Shown piece after piece: positions 25,596-34,139 of a DNA stretch of 38,592 nt. Position 1 is the stretch's first letter, and each line of letters opens with the position of its first letter. A program made the position numbers and the translations under genes. Source of the DNA: Candidatus Rokuibacteriota bacterium (GTDB lineage Bacteria > Methylomirabilota > Methylomirabilia > Rokubacteriales > CSP1-6). The notes under the pieces are model-generated. The model did not search any database, was not told where the DNA came from, and worked only from the letters and a program-made list of their open reading frames with translations. The stretch is from NCBI GenBank assembly GCA_016209635.1, contig JACQWC010000199.1, positions 1 to 38,592 of the forward strand, given 5' to 3'.

Positions 25596-27232
25596 CGCGT
25601 GCGGGCGCGGCGCTCCCGGGGGGGCTCGTCACGGACGAACGTGTACTCGCCGTAGCTGACCGGCCGGCGGCCGACCGGCAGCACGTAGAGGTAGCGGCCA
25701 TAGGGGATCTCCATCTCCACGAGCCCGGCCGGGCGCGCGGCCGCCGGATTCCAGTGGTCGACGAACCAGACCAGGCGCTTGACCGAGCGGGGCAGCCGGA
25801 GCTCGCTTCCGGGCAGGCGCGTCATCGCCGCGGAGCGGCGCGGCGCGTAGAAGCCCGGGGGGTACGGGCCGACGCGCAGCTCGTAGATCGCGTACTCCGG
25901 CAGGTAGAACATGGCGTGGCGCAGCCACGGATACGAGCGCGCGTTGCCGACCTCGGTGATCACCACGGTGTCCCCCGCGTCGTAGAGGCCACGGATCGCG
26001 TCGACGAAGGTCCGGACGACCTCCTCGTGCTCCCGCAGCGCGGCGGCCGTCCGGCTGAAGATCCAGTCGAAGGCCTCGTCCCGCGCGACCCTCACCCATT
26101 GGGGCCGGGGCGAGTCGAAGTCGCGCGGGAGAGGGCGCGCACTCACGAAGAAGGAGCCGTTGACGAGCACGACCCCGACGACGGCCGCCACGGTCGCCAC
26201 CGCCCGCGCCCGCGGAAAGGGCGCCACGAGCACGGCGTCGCCGAGGGCGGCGAGGAGGATACGGGACAGGAGGATGACGAGCGCGGGGAGGAAGGTCAGG
26301 ACGTAGCCGGCCTGGCCGAAGTGGACGAGCGTGAAGACGAGCACCGGCGGGATGACCCACGTCAGCAGGAACCACTCGCGCCGGCCCCAGCCGTGCCGCA
26401 GGACGTACCACGGCACGAGCAGGGCCGCGAGCGCCAGGGGGCCGAGCCCGACCAGGACCGACTCGAGGAGGTAGCGCGACATCCGCACCGTGACGTCCAA
26501 CGGGCTCCCCACGATGGAGGTCGGCTTCACGACCGACTCGGCGAGGTCGCGGGAGGCCTCGAGGTAGCGCGCGAGCCCGCCGGTCAGCCAGACCATCGGG
26601 ACGAACCAGGTCAGCACCGCGACCGCGAGGATCAGGAGCCCGAGCGCGACCGTTCGCGTCCGCCGGACGCCGACCACGCTCCCGACGAGCCACAGCGGGA
26701 ACAGGAGGACGAGGATCGACTGCCGCAGACCGCCGGCGAGTCCGAGGTACCCGGCGGCGAGCCACGCGTCGGTCTCGCTCCCGCGGAGCGCGCGGAACGC
26801 GAAGTAGGCGACGGTCGACGCGCACAGCGCCTCGCCCGCGTATGTCAGGCCGACGGAGCCGTAGAACCTGAAGAGCGGGCTCACCGCCAGGAGGGTCGCC
26901 GCCGCGAGCGCGGTCGGCCGGTCGTAGACGGCGCGGGCGAGAAAATAGACGACGAAGGTGGTCAGCCCGCTGAAGGCGACCGCCAGGAACACGTAGGCCG
27001 CCGCGGGGTCGTCGAGCCACCGGTCGACCAGACGCCCGAGGCCCACGTACAGGATGTAGCCCGGCGGATGCGGCTGGTGCTTGACGACGTCGTACTCCCT
27101 GAGCGCGAGCGCGAACTGCACGGAGTCCCAGTTGTACAGCATGCGCGCCCGGTACGGCAGGCGCGACAGGATCGTCAGGACGGAGAGGGCGGTGGCGAGG
27201 AGGAGATCGTGGCGGTCCGCTTTCCGCTCCAT
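25592..27232 (-). CDS. PMT/ArnT-like GT-C membrane protein
   Basis: A 546-residue membrane protein with about ten hydrophobic helices. The first loop contains NWDSVQFALALREYD with an acidic residue in the GT-C position, followed by KHQPHPPGYILYVGLGRL. That histidine/proline-rich pattern is common in dolichyl/undecaprenyl-phosphate mannosyltransferase-like proteins of bacteria. The C-terminal 170 residues are soluble (FDWIFSRTAAALREHEE, VVITEVGNARSYPWLRHAMFYLPEY). It starts 47 bases after tatA, and its TGA overlaps the GTG of the next GT-C gene. The family fit is good, but substrate and product are unknown. Confidence 0.75.
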   Translation of the reverse strand: MERKADRHDLLLATALSVLTILSRLPYRARMLYNWDSVQFALALREYDVVKHQPHPPGYILYVGLGRLVDRWLDDPAAAYVFLAVAFSGLTTFVVYFLARAVYDRPTALAAATLLAVSPLFRFYGSVGLTYAGEALCASTVAYFAFRALRGSETDAWLAAGYLGLAGGLRQSILVLLFPLWLVGSVVGVRRTRTVALGLLILAVAVLTWFVPMVWLTGGLARYLEASRDLAESVVKPTSIVGSPLDVTVRMSRYLLESVLVGLGPLALAALLVPWYVLRHGWGRREWFLLTWVIPPVLVFTLVHFGQAGYVLTFLPALVILLSRILLAALGDAVLVAPFPRARAVATVAAVVGVVLVNGSFFVSARPLPRDFDSPRPQWVRVARDEAFDWIFSRTAAALREHEEVVRTFVDAIRGLYDAGDTVVITEVGNARSYPWLRHAMFYLPEYAIYELRVGPYPPGFYAPRRSAAMTRLPGSELRLPRSVKRLVWFVDHWNPAAARPAGLVEMEIPYGRYLYVLPVGRRPVSYGEYTFVRDEPPRERRARTR

Positions 27233-27279
27233 GGGCGGAGGGAAGTATACCGTAGGGGCGGGGCGGGGACCGCGCGGAG

Positions 27280-27471
27280 CTAGACCTTTTTCTCTTCTTC
27301 CTTGCGGGCTGCGGCGCTCGTGTCCTCGGTCTTGGCCTCCGACACGCCCTTCTTGAACTCCTTGACGCTCGACCCCAGCGACCGCGCCAGCTCGGGCAAA
27401 CGGTTGGCGCCGAACAGAATCAGCACGATCACGAGAATGATCAGCAGTTCCTGGTAGCCGAGACCAAACAT
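27280..27471 (-). CDS. tatA: Sec-independent (Tat) translocase subunit TatA/E
   Basis: A 63-residue protein with the full TatA layout. A short membrane helix ([15 protein letters not shown], residues 7-21) is followed by the hinge [13 protein letters not shown]. The amphipathic helix with [10 protein letters not shown] comes next, and a charged tail completes it. TatA forms the pore component for folded, twin-arginine proteins. The start has a clear Shine-Dalgarno (AAAGGAG, about seven bases before the ATG). It lies 38 bases after selB. No tatB or tatC is in the window. The link to sel genes may be functional, since selenoenzymes such as formate dehydrogenases are Tat substrates in many bacteria, but that is inference. 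Confidence 0.94.
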   Translation of the reverse strand: MFGLGYQELLIILVIVLILFGANRLPELARSLGSSVKEFKKGVSEAKTEDTSAAARKEEEKKV

Positions 27472-27509
27472 GTGGAACTCCTTTCCGGCGCCCTTACCTT
27501 ACTCCGCGC

Positions 27510-29411
27510 CTACCCCCCGCGCAAGACCCTCCGCTCGCCGACCCGCACCGTCACGCGGCGCGCATCGAAGTATTCGAGCAGCGGGATCGCGAACTTGCGC
27601 GAGATCCCGAGCAGGTCCTTCACGTCGCCGGGGCCGATGTCCTTCCGATCGCGGAGGAGAGCGACGACCTTGCCCTGGATCGCGTCCAGCGCCCGGGCGT
27701 GGAAGAAGAGCGACTCCTTGACCCGGACGAGCTTGCGGCCCTCGACGAGGACCTGGAACAGCTCGTGCTCCTCGTCGCCGGTCAGCCCGACCCGCGCGAG
27801 CGCCTCCTCGGGACTCGGCGGCGCGGCCTCCGCCTTGAGAAACTCCTCGTCGAGCCGCTCGACCATCCGCCGCTGCTCGTCCGAGAGGCGCACCTCGTGG
27901 GAGGCAAGGCGCACCTTGTCACGCTCGACCTTGACCTGGCTCTCGGCGGTCAGCGTCGACAGGAGGTGCGCGAACACGCGCTCATCCACCGCCCCCGCGC
28001 GCCCACGCAGCTCCTCGCGCGACATGCCGCCCTTGAGCGGGTTCTGGCGGTGGAACTCGGTGAGCGCCGCGAGAGTGAGCGCGCGCAGGCGGGCGTAGCT
28101 CTCCGGATGAAGGAACCAGTCGCGCTCGATGGCCAGCAGTCGCCCACTCGCCTGGAGCGCGTCGAGGAGCCCGCGCAGCCGATCGGGGCCGAACGCCACC
28201 CGGCCGGCCAGCGCGGCGGTCCGGACGCCCGAGGCGCCGAGGTGGCGGACGTGCTCCTCGAGGATCTCCTCCGCGCTCCCGCCCTGGAGCAGCGTCAGGT
28301 GGGCGATGCGCGCGGGCGCCTTGCGCTTGAACCGGGGCGGATCGATGGCGAGCAGCGTGCCGCCGCCGATCGTGACGATCGGCGAGTAGGAGCGGATGAC
28401 GAAGCGGTCCCCCGGCCGCGCCACGAGGGGCGCCTCGAGCCGGAACCGGGCGAACGCCGTATCGCCGGGCTCGAGCTCGGCCCGGTCAAGCAGGAGGACG
28501 CGGGCCATGATCTCGCTGGTGCCTGCGTGGAACCGGACGCGGTCGCGGGATTTCACGGGTCGCGGCGCGTCGTCCAGCAGCTCCAGCGTCCCGTCGACGA
28601 GAAGCGTGGGGACGAGTGTGGCCGGAGCGCCCACGACGTCGCCGCGCTCCAGGGCCGCCCGCTCCACGCTTTGTAGATTAACCGCGGTGCGCTGGCCGGC
28701 GGAGGCCTCGCTCACCGAGCGGCCATGGGCCTGGAGCCCGCGGATCTTCGCCTGAACGCCCTTCGGGTAGACCTCGACGCGATCGTCGACCGCGAGCCGT
28801 CCGGCCATCAGCGTGCCGGTCACGACCGTGCCGAAGCCCTTGACCGTGAACACCCGATCGATCGGGAGCCGGGGGAGCTGGTCGGCCAGGCGGGCCGGCA
28901 CCGCCAGGGCGAGGGCCCGGAGCGCCGCGCGCAGCTCGGCGAGGCCCTCCCCGGTCTTGGCCGACACGGCCACGATCGGCGCGCCCTCGAGGAACGTGGA
29001 ACGGACGAGCGTCGCCAGGTCGTCCCTCACCAGCTCGAGCCAGTCGGCCTCGACGAGGTCCGTCTTCGTAAGGACCACGATCCCCGACTTGATGCGCAGC
29101 AACGAGCAGATCGCGAGGTGCTCGCGCGTCTGCGGCATCACGCCCTCGTCGGCCGCGATCACGAGCATCGCCAGGTCGATGCCGCCCACGCCGGCCAGCA
29201 TGTTCCTCACGAACCGCTCGTGCCCCGGCACGTCGACGACCTCGATCACGAGCCCGTCCGGCTCCTCGAGGAAGGCGAAGCCGAGGTCGATCGTGATGCC
29301 GCGCGCCTTCTCCTCGGGCAGGCGATCCGTGTCGATGCCGGTCAGCGCCTTGACAAGCGCGGTCTTGCCGTGGTCGATGTGGCCGGCGGTACCGACGACG
29401 ACGTGCTTCAC
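27510..29411 (-). CDS. selB: Selenocysteine-specific elongation factor SelB
   Basis: A 633-residue GTPase that brings Sec-tRNA-Sec to UGA codons followed by a SECIS hairpin. The G1 motif GHIDHGKT lies at residues 10-17, G3 is [12 protein letters not shown] and G4 is VLTKTDL. Beta-barrel domains follow ([11 protein letters not shown]). The C-terminal third (about 390-633) consists of winged-helix domains typical of SelB ([27 protein letters not shown]). The GTG start at 29411 overlaps the selA stop (GTGA). Together with SelA and tRNA-Sec in the same run it forms a selenocysteine decoding cluster; SelD is not in the window. Confidence 0.97.
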   Translation of the reverse strand: MKHVVVGTAGHIDHGKTALVKALTGIDTDRLPEEKARGITIDLGFAFLEEPDGLVIEVVDVPGHERFVRNMLAGVGGIDLAMLVIAADEGVMPQTREHLAICSLLRIKSGIVVLTKTDLVEADWLELVRDDLATLVRSTFLEGAPIVAVSAKTGEGLAELRAALRALALAVPARLADQLPRLPIDRVFTVKGFGTVVTGTLMAGRLAVDDRVEVYPKGVQAKIRGLQAHGRSVSEASAGQRTAVNLQSVERAALERGDVVGAPATLVPTLLVDGTLELLDDAPRPVKSRDRVRFHAGTSEIMARVLLLDRAELEPGDTAFARFRLEAPLVARPGDRFVIRSYSPIVTIGGGTLLAIDPPRFKRKAPARIAHLTLLQGGSAEEILEEHVRHLGASGVRTAALAGRVAFGPDRLRGLLDALQASGRLLAIERDWFLHPESYARLRALTLAALTEFHRQNPLKGGMSREELRGRAGAVDERVFAHLLSTLTAESQVKVERDKVRLASHEVRLSDEQRRMVERLDEEFLKAEAAPPSPEEALARVGLTGDEEHELFQVLVEGRKLVRVKESLFFHARALDAIQGKVVALLRDRKDIGPGDVKDLLGISRKFAIPLLEYFDARRVTVRVGERRVLRGG

Positions 29412-30808
29412 AGGCGGGTGGCCGCTGCCGCGAGCGCCGCCGCGAGCGCCGGGACCTCGGAAGGCAGCACCGTGCGGCAATCGAGGAGGAGCCGGTCATC
29501 CGCGACGCGCCCGATCACGGCCGGGTCGCCCTCGCGCAGCGCCGCATCGAGGGTCCGCGCGGCGGCCGCGCTGGCCCCGAGGGCGAGGACGGCGGTGGGG
29601 AGCTCCACGGTGGGCAAGGCACCCCCGCCGACCTCCCCGGTGCTCTCGACCACGCGCGCGCCGAGCCGTGTCCTCGTCTCCGGCCGGAGCCGGGCGAGCA
29701 CACGCCGCGCCCGGCGGCGCACCGAGGCGAGCGGCTCGGTCAGGAGCCGGAGGGTCGGGACGGTCGCGAGGGCCGTCCGCGACTCGTAGGCATGGAGCGT
29801 CGCCTCGAGCGCCGCCAGCGTCAGCTTGTCGACCCGGAGCGCCCGGTTCCAGGGATTTTTCTTCAGGCGGGCGACCAGCGCGCGGCGGCCCACGACGATG
29901 CCGGCCTGCGGTCCGCCGAGCAGCTTGTCGCCGGAGAACGACACGAGGTCCACGCCGGACGCCACCACCTCGGGGACCGTCGGCTCATGGGGGAAGCCGT
30001 AGGCCCGCAGATCGGTGAGCGAGCCGGAGCCGAGGTCCTCCATCACGGGAATGGACCGCTCGTGCCCGAGCTCCACCAGCTCCCGCGAGGACACCGCCGC
30101 GGTGAAGCCGACGACCCGGTAGTTCGAGGTGTGCACCTTCAGGAGGAGCCCGGTGTCGGGACCGATTGCATCCGCGTAGTCCCGGAGGTGCGTCCGGTTC
30201 GTCGTGCCGACCTCCCGCAGCACCGCCCCGCCGCGCAGCATGATCTCCGGGATGCGGAACTCCCCGCCGATCTCGATCAGCTCGCCCCGCGAGACGATGA
30301 CCTCCTTGCCGTGCGCGAGCGTCTCGAGCGCCAGGAGCACCGCCGCGGCGTTGTTGTTGACGACCAGGGCGTCCTCCGCGCTGGTGAGGCGCCGGAGGAG
30401 CCCCTCGACGTGGCTGTAGCGGGAGCCGCGCTCCTTGGTGGCGAGATCCAGCTCGAGGTTCGAATACGCCGCGGCGACGCACGCCAGGCGCTCGAGGGCG
30501 AGCGCGCTCAGGAGCGCCCGGCCGAGGTTCGTGTGGAGGACCACGCCGGTCGCGTTGATGACGGGCCGGAGCGAGAAGACTCCCTGCCGCGTCAGGAGCT
30601 CCGTGACGCGCGCCGCGAGCGTCTCCGCGTCGGCGGGCGCCACCCGCTCCTCCATGACCCGCCGCCGCTCGTCCTCGAGCACGTCCCGGACGCCGGCTGT
30701 CAGGCGGACGCGCGGAATCCCACGAACCTCCGGCCGGTCCACGAGGCGCCGCAGGAGCTGGTCGACCGACGGGATCCGGCGGAGCGCCGCCCTCGCGTCA
30801 GCGCTCAC
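29408..30808 (-). CDS. selA: L-seryl-tRNA(Sec) selenium transferase SelA
   Basis: A 466-residue PLP enzyme that converts Ser-tRNA-Sec to Sec-tRNA-Sec with selenophosphate. The PLP lysine is Lys295 in [14 protein letters not shown], the same position as in the E. coli enzyme. Other family stretches are [41 protein letters not shown] and [11 protein letters not shown]. The start is the GTG at 30808, lying 11 bases inside the upstream 93-residue gene, and its stop overlaps selB. Length and motifs match complete, functional SelA. Confidence 0.97.
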   Translation of the reverse strand: MSADARAALRRIPSVDQLLRRLVDRPEVRGIPRVRLTAGVRDVLEDERRRVMEERVAPADAETLAARVTELLTRQGVFSLRPVINATGVVLHTNLGRALLSALALERLACVAAAYSNLELDLATKERGSRYSHVEGLLRRLTSAEDALVVNNNAAAVLLALETLAHGKEVIVSRGELIEIGGEFRIPEIMLRGGAVLREVGTTNRTHLRDYADAIGPDTGLLLKVHTSNYRVVGFTAAVSSRELVELGHERSIPVMEDLGSGSLTDLRAYGFPHEPTVPEVVASGVDLVSFSGDKLLGGPQAGIVVGRRALVARLKKNPWNRALRVDKLTLAALEATLHAYESRTALATVPTLRLLTEPLASVRRRARRVLARLRPETRTRLGARVVESTGEVGGGALPTVELPTAVLALGASAAAARTLDAALREGDPAVIGRVADDRLLLDCRTVLPSEVPALAAALAAAATRL

Positions 30809-31079
30809 CGAGCGCGGCCTCCACCTTCGCCCGCACGCGCGCGATCACTTCCTTCGCTTCGAGGCGCCACACCTGGGCAGGCCACCTGCCCTGCGTGACG
30901 TGGGCGCCCCGGAGCGCGTCCTCGGTCAGCGCCGCCCACAGCTCGTCAAGATCCGCCGGCGAGAGGCCCTGCCCACGCAGCACGCGGGTCCACTCCTCCG
31001 CGAGGCTGTCCACCAGCCGGTCGCGCTCGGTCGCGAGCCGGCGCGCCCGTCGAACCAGGTCGGCGATGCGCGAGGCCAC
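30798..31079 (-). CDS. Small charged helical protein of unknown function upstream of selA
   Basis: A 93-residue protein, Arg/Ala/Leu/Glu-rich and predicted all-helical, without signal peptide or membrane segment. It starts at GTG 31079, four bases after the stop of the lipoprotein gene, and overlaps selA by 11 bases. Recognisable stretches are LVRRARRLATERDRLVDSLAEEW and VWRLEAKEVIARVRAKV; they resemble no family I can name. Tight packing ahead of selA suggests co-translation with it. A cytosolic location is expected. Function is unknown. Confidence 0.65.
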   Translation of the reverse strand: MASRIADLVRRARRLATERDRLVDSLAEEWTRVLRGQGLSPADLDELWAALTEDALRGAHVTQGRWPAQVWRLEAKEVIARVRAKVEAALGER

Positions 31080-31083
31080 GCGG

Positions 31084-31566
31084 CTACTCCCTCGTCAGCT
31101 CCCGGACCGAGTCGAAGAGGTTCGCCTCGAACCGCCCGGTGGTGGCGCACGGGTAGACGGGCGTCGGGCGCAGCTTGCCGGAGGAGCCCTTCCGGTGGGC
31201 CTGTGTCCGCATCTTGGAGTTGATCTGGACGCGTGTCGCGGCGCCCTCGGCCTCCACGAACAGCGTGAAGGAGACGAGCGCCTCGCCCTCGAGCTGCGTG
31301 CCCCCGACCTGGCCACAGTCGGCGTACAGGTTGATCGGCGTCACGAACTCGTCGGAGGCGATCACGCCGGAATCGCGCGCGATCGCCCGGAGGGGCACGT
31401 TCTGCTGCGCGAGGGCGCGCACGAGCGCGGTCCAGGTGGCGGTGTACGGGGCCGGGATCGCGGCGCGGTACGGCGGCGGCGCGAGCGGCGAGATGTGCGG
31501 CGTCGCGCACCCGAGGAAGGCCAGCGCGACGCCCGCCCCGAGGCTACGGATGGTGGTCGATCCCAC
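31084..31566 (-). CDS. Predicted lipoprotein of unknown function
   Basis: A 160-residue protein with a lipoprotein signal: hydrophobic SLGAGVALAFLGC with Cys20 as the lipidated residue. The mature part starts ATPHISPLAPPPYR, then a mixed alpha/beta domain (YTATWTALVRALAQQNVPLRAIARDSGVIAS, later FTLFVEAEGAATRVQI). Its pattern recalls small BamC/NlpB-like lipoprotein domains, but I cannot assign it. Two cysteines, near residues 84 and 143, could form a disulphide. It starts at GTG 31566 inside the last codons of the DUF3105 gene. Processing would require LspA, encoded in the same window. Confidence 0.7.
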   Translation of the reverse strand: MGSTTIRSLGAGVALAFLGCATPHISPLAPPPYRAAIPAPYTATWTALVRALAQQNVPLRAIARDSGVIASDEFVTPINLYADCGQVGGTQLEGEALVSFTLFVEAEGAATRVQINSKMRTQAHRKGSSGKLRPTPVYPCATTGRFEANLFDSVRELTRE

Positions 31567-32077
31567 GGTAGGCCTCGATGAACCGGATCACGCGCTTGGC
31601 GTCGAGCTCGTCGAAGGCGTCGATGCGCCTCCAGGCGGTCAGGGCGATCCGGTGCTTCATCGTCGGGTACGGAGCCAGGATGACCTGCTTGTCGTACTTC
31701 TGGACGATCGCCCGGAGGCGGGCGACGAGATCGGGGCAGTCGCAGTTGTACTGCACCAGCACGCCCCCGTCCTCCAGGTTGTGGACCTGGAGCTCCGGCG
31801 GGATCGGCCGCGTGTGGATCCCCCAGGGCGCGATGTACGGGAGGTGCGGGCCGGAGGTCGGCGGATCGGAGTTGTAGGGCTCGTGGGGGTCGGTGGCGGA
31901 GGCGATGTGCCGGCTCCCCTGGCTCGGTACCTGAGCGCCAGGAAGGTCGGCGGCAGCGCGGTACGCGAAGTAGCCGATCACCACGGCGGCGACGAGCGCT
32001 GCCCCCACCGCAGCGGCCGTCCACCACCGGCGTCGTGCTCTCCGGCTCGCGCGCTTGCCCGCCTCGTGCTTGGCCAT
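31544..32077 (-). CDS. DUF3105 membrane-anchored protein
   Basis: A 177-residue protein with a basic cytoplasmic start (AKHEAGKRASRRARRRWW), one membrane helix (TAAAVGAALVAAVVIGYFAY) and an external DUF3105 domain. The domain is recognised by YNSDPPTSGPHLPYIAPWGI, QVHNLEDGGVLVQYNCDCP and APYPTMKHRIALTAW. DUF3105 has no defined activity that I can state; the conserved His and the CDC cysteines hint at metal or redox chemistry (inference). The start at ATG 32077 lies 10 bases after the 3' end of tRNA-Sec, with AGGAG between them. A longer reading would run into the tRNA gene and is rejected. Confidence 0.82.
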   Translation of the reverse strand: MAKHEAGKRASRRARRRWWTAAAVGAALVAAVVIGYFAYRAAADLPGAQVPSQGSRHIASATDPHEPYNSDPPTSGPHLPYIAPWGIHTRPIPPELQVHNLEDGGVLVQYNCDCPDLVARLRAIVQKYDKQVILAPYPTMKHRIALTAWRRIDAFDELDAKRVIRFIEAYRGIDHHP

Positions 32078-32087
32078 CGTCTCCTGG

Positions 32088-32185
32088 TGGCGGAAGCGTG
32101 TGGGAGTCGAACCCACCTCCAGCTTGTCTAGAGCCGGACACCGGATTTGAAGTCCGGGAGGCCCACCGGGTTCCTAGACGCTTCC
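32088..32185 (-). tRNA. selC: tRNA-Sec (UCA anticodon), selenocysteine tRNA
   Basis: A 98-base tRNA with encoded CCA. Visible features are an 8-bp acceptor stem (GGAAGCGT with ACGCTTCC) and a 5-bp T stem with loop TTCGACT, giving the bacterial 8+5 tRNA-Sec fold. The 5-bp anticodon stem (CCGGA/TCCGG) holds the loop CTTCAAA with anticodon TCA. The long variable arm has a 7-bp stem (TCCGGCT/AGCTGGA with one G-T pair). The discriminator is G. The D arm (AGG...CCT plus CC...GG) contains an internal loop rather than six continuous pairs. It lies in the same orientation as selA and selB, about 1.3 kb upstream of selA, and 10 bases before the DUF3105 start. Confidence 0.97.
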
Positions 32186-32318
32186 GTCGGGTCTCACTGC
32201 CCCGCGTTGAGAAGCTCCAAGAGTTTACCATCCCGCGCCCGGGCGGCCGCGAATGCCCGACGGTCCCGCGGGGCGATCGCGCTGCTCGGCGCGATGGCCC
32301 GGAGATGGGAGTGGGGGT

Positions 32319-32564
32319 CTACCGGGAGCCGCCCGCGAGCGGCGGAAAGAGTGTCACCACGTCGTTCGGCGCGAGGCGCTGCTCGGGCTCGGCGTCCCAG
32401 CCGTTCACGAGCAGGATGCGCGGCAGCTCGTCCGGAATACCGAGGCCGCGGGTCAGGTCGGCCACGGTGCTGCCCTCCGGTGCATCCACGAGGGCGACGC
32501 CGCCCTCAGTTCCGGGAGGAAGAAACGCCGCCAGCGTGGCGAAGAGCCTGACCTCGACCTTCAC
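32319..32564 (-). CDS. MoaD/ThiS-family ubiquitin-like sulfur carrier
   Basis: An 81-residue beta-grasp protein: VEVRLFATLAAFLP at the start, GSTVADLTRGLGIP in the middle and NDVVTLFPPLAGG near the end. MoaD-type proteins carry a thiocarboxylated C-terminal Gly-Gly that donates sulfur to molybdopterin or similar acceptors. Here the Gly-Gly (residues 78-79) is followed by Ser-Arg, so a C-terminal trim would be needed for conventional activation. The GTG start overlaps the stop of the transglycosylase gene (GTGA). Nearby sel genes make a role in a molybdenum or tungsten cofactor for a selenoenzyme conceivable, but this is inference. Confidence 0.82.
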   Translation of the reverse strand: MKVEVRLFATLAAFLPPGTEGGVALVDAPEGSTVADLTRGLGIPDELPRILLVNGWDAEPEQRLAPNDVVTLFPPLAGGSR

Positions 32565-33895
32565 CTCACGCCGTCGCGTGCCGCCGACACGCGGAGGTCG
32601 GCGACGCGAAGGCGGTCGCCCGGGCGAATCCTGTCCTGGCTCTCGAGGCCGTTCCAGCGGACCATGTCCTCGACCGACACGCCGTACCGCTTCGCGATCG
32701 CGCTCAGAGTGTCCCGGGGCCGGACGACGTGGATGTCGGCGCCGCCCGAGGCGCGGACGACGTGCGACGACGTGCGGGCGACCGCCGGCCGGGCGGGCGG
32801 CGCCAGCGCCGCCAGCACGGTCGCGCGGCTCCCCCCGGGGATCCGGATCTCGTAGGGCGAGCCGGGAGGCGTGACCGACCGGATGAGCGCCGGGTTCAGC
32901 GAACGCAGGGTGTCCGTCGGGATCCCCGTCGCCGCGGACAGCCGGCGGAAATCCGTCGACGGCGCGACCGGGAGACTCTCGTACTCGATCGTCGGCCGCT
33001 CGCCGACGTCGAAGCCGTAGCGGGACGGCTCGCGGCCGATCATCGTCGCCGCGAGAATCTGGGGCACGAACTCCCTCGTCTCACGTCGCAGCCACCCTGT
33101 GCCCGCGATTGTCCAGAAATCGGTCGAGCGCGTCGCCCGGATGGCCCGCGCCATCTTGACCTCGCCCGCGTTGTAGGCGGCCTGGGCCAGGACCCATGAG
33201 CCGAACTGCTCGTACAGATCGCGCAGATAGGCGGCCGCGGCGACGGTCGACCTCTCCGGATCGAATCGCTCGTCGACCCACTGGTCCACCCGCAAGCCGT
33301 ACCGGCGCGCCGTCGACGCCATGAACTGCCAGAGCCCCTTCGCCCCGGCGCGGGAGACCGCCAGGGGGTTGAACCCGCTCTCGATCATCACGGTGAACGC
33401 GAGGTCCTCGGGGAGCCCCTGGCTCCGCAGCACCTCGCGGATCATGCCGAGATAGCGCCCGGCGCGACCGAACCACATCTCGACGACGTGGCGGCGCTCC
33501 CCGGTGAAGCGGGCGAGGAAATACTGGACCTGGGAATTCACGACCACGTCGTAGGCCGGGGGCTCGGGCAGGGGGACCGCCGACCGACCGAGTCCCTCGT
33601 GGTCACCGGCCGCCTCCGCCCGCGGATCGAGTTCCGGCTCCGCCTGGAGGGACGGTGGGACAGCGGGAGGGGGTCCCGCCTCGGCGCCGGAACCGGCGCT
33701 CTCGACCAGGGGTTCACCCGACAGATCGAGAGACGGAGCGGGCAGGCCGACGTCGTCACGGAACGGCGGTACCACCGCATGCTCTAGCCCCGGCGGAAGG
33801 TAGAATGGGTCCGCGGCGCTGGGTGTGAAGGCACCCGGCGCCAAAACAGTCCACGAGCACAGCACTATCAGGAGGAACGAGGCTCGAATTGCCAT
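32561..33895 (-). CDS. MltD-like membrane-bound lytic transglycosylase with LysM
   Basis: A 444-residue exported muramidase-like enzyme. The N-terminal hydrophobic segment (ASFLLIVLCSWTVLAPGAF) is a signal peptide. A Pro/Glu-rich spacer (about 40-110) leads to a family 1 transglycosylase (SLT) domain at about 145-260. Its catalytic Glu172 is in VMIESGFNPLAVS, with GLWQFMASTARRYGL and AQAAYNAGEVKMARA following. A C-terminal LysM domain (about 393-437, HVVRPRDTLSAIAKRYGVSVEDM) binds glycan. This is the MltD architecture. It is preceded by a good minus-strand promoter and is the first gene of the run leading to moaD, tRNA-Sec and sel genes. Confidence 0.93.
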   Translation of the reverse strand: MAIRASFLLIVLCSWTVLAPGAFTPSAADPFYLPPGLEHAVVPPFRDDVGLPAPSLDLSGEPLVESAGSGAEAGPPPAVPPSLQAEPELDPRAEAAGDHEGLGRSAVPLPEPPAYDVVVNSQVQYFLARFTGERRHVVEMWFGRAGRYLGMIREVLRSQGLPEDLAFTVMIESGFNPLAVSRAGAKGLWQFMASTARRYGLRVDQWVDERFDPERSTVAAAAYLRDLYEQFGSWVLAQAAYNAGEVKMARAIRATRSTDFWTIAGTGWLRRETREFVPQILAATMIGREPSRYGFDVGERPTIEYESLPVAPSTDFRRLSAATGIPTDTLRSLNPALIRSVTPPGSPYEIRIPGGSRATVLAALAPPARPAVARTSSHVVRASGGADIHVVRPRDTLSAIAKRYGVSVEDMVRWNGLESQDRIRPGDRLRVADLRVSAARDGVR

Positions 33896-33916
33896 AGGAT
33901 GAGGAAAGCTTGAGGA

Positions 33917-33945
33917 TTTTTATCACGTCCGCGGGGTGTGGTCAA
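33917..33945 (-). promoter_or_regulatory. Sigma70-type promoter for the MltD-like gene
   Basis: On the minus strand, TTGACC (33940-33945) and TAAAAA (33917-33922) are separated by 17 bases. Transcription would start about 15 bases before the ATG at 33895, giving a very short leader. The A/T-rich -10 stands out in this GC-rich window. Confidence 0.5.
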
Positions 33946-33972
33946 CGTCCCTGGCATCTTCGGTCCGAGCAC

Positions 33973-34001
33973 TTGACACGTGGGAAGGCTCCACATAGAG
34001 T
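33973..34001 (+). promoter_or_regulatory. Sigma70-type promoter for the secreted protein at 34140
   Basis: A perfect -35 TTGACA (33973-33978) and a -10-like TAGAGT (33996-34001) are separated by 17 bases. The leader would be about 130 bases. It carries a TTAAGA/TCTTAA inverted repeat (34099-34116) just before the Shine-Dalgarno AGGAGGA (34124-34130). The promoter diverges from the MltD promoter. Confidence 0.55.
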
Positions 34002-34139
34002 CGGGAGAAGGTTTGGCCAATTCTCTTCGGTACTTAGCCGCTGAACGCCGGAAGGAGGTCCAGGCTGTCGATCGCCGGTCCCGAGGTTCCGAAACCCCTT
34101 AAGATTCAACTCTTAACCGACCCAGGAGGACTGACAGAC

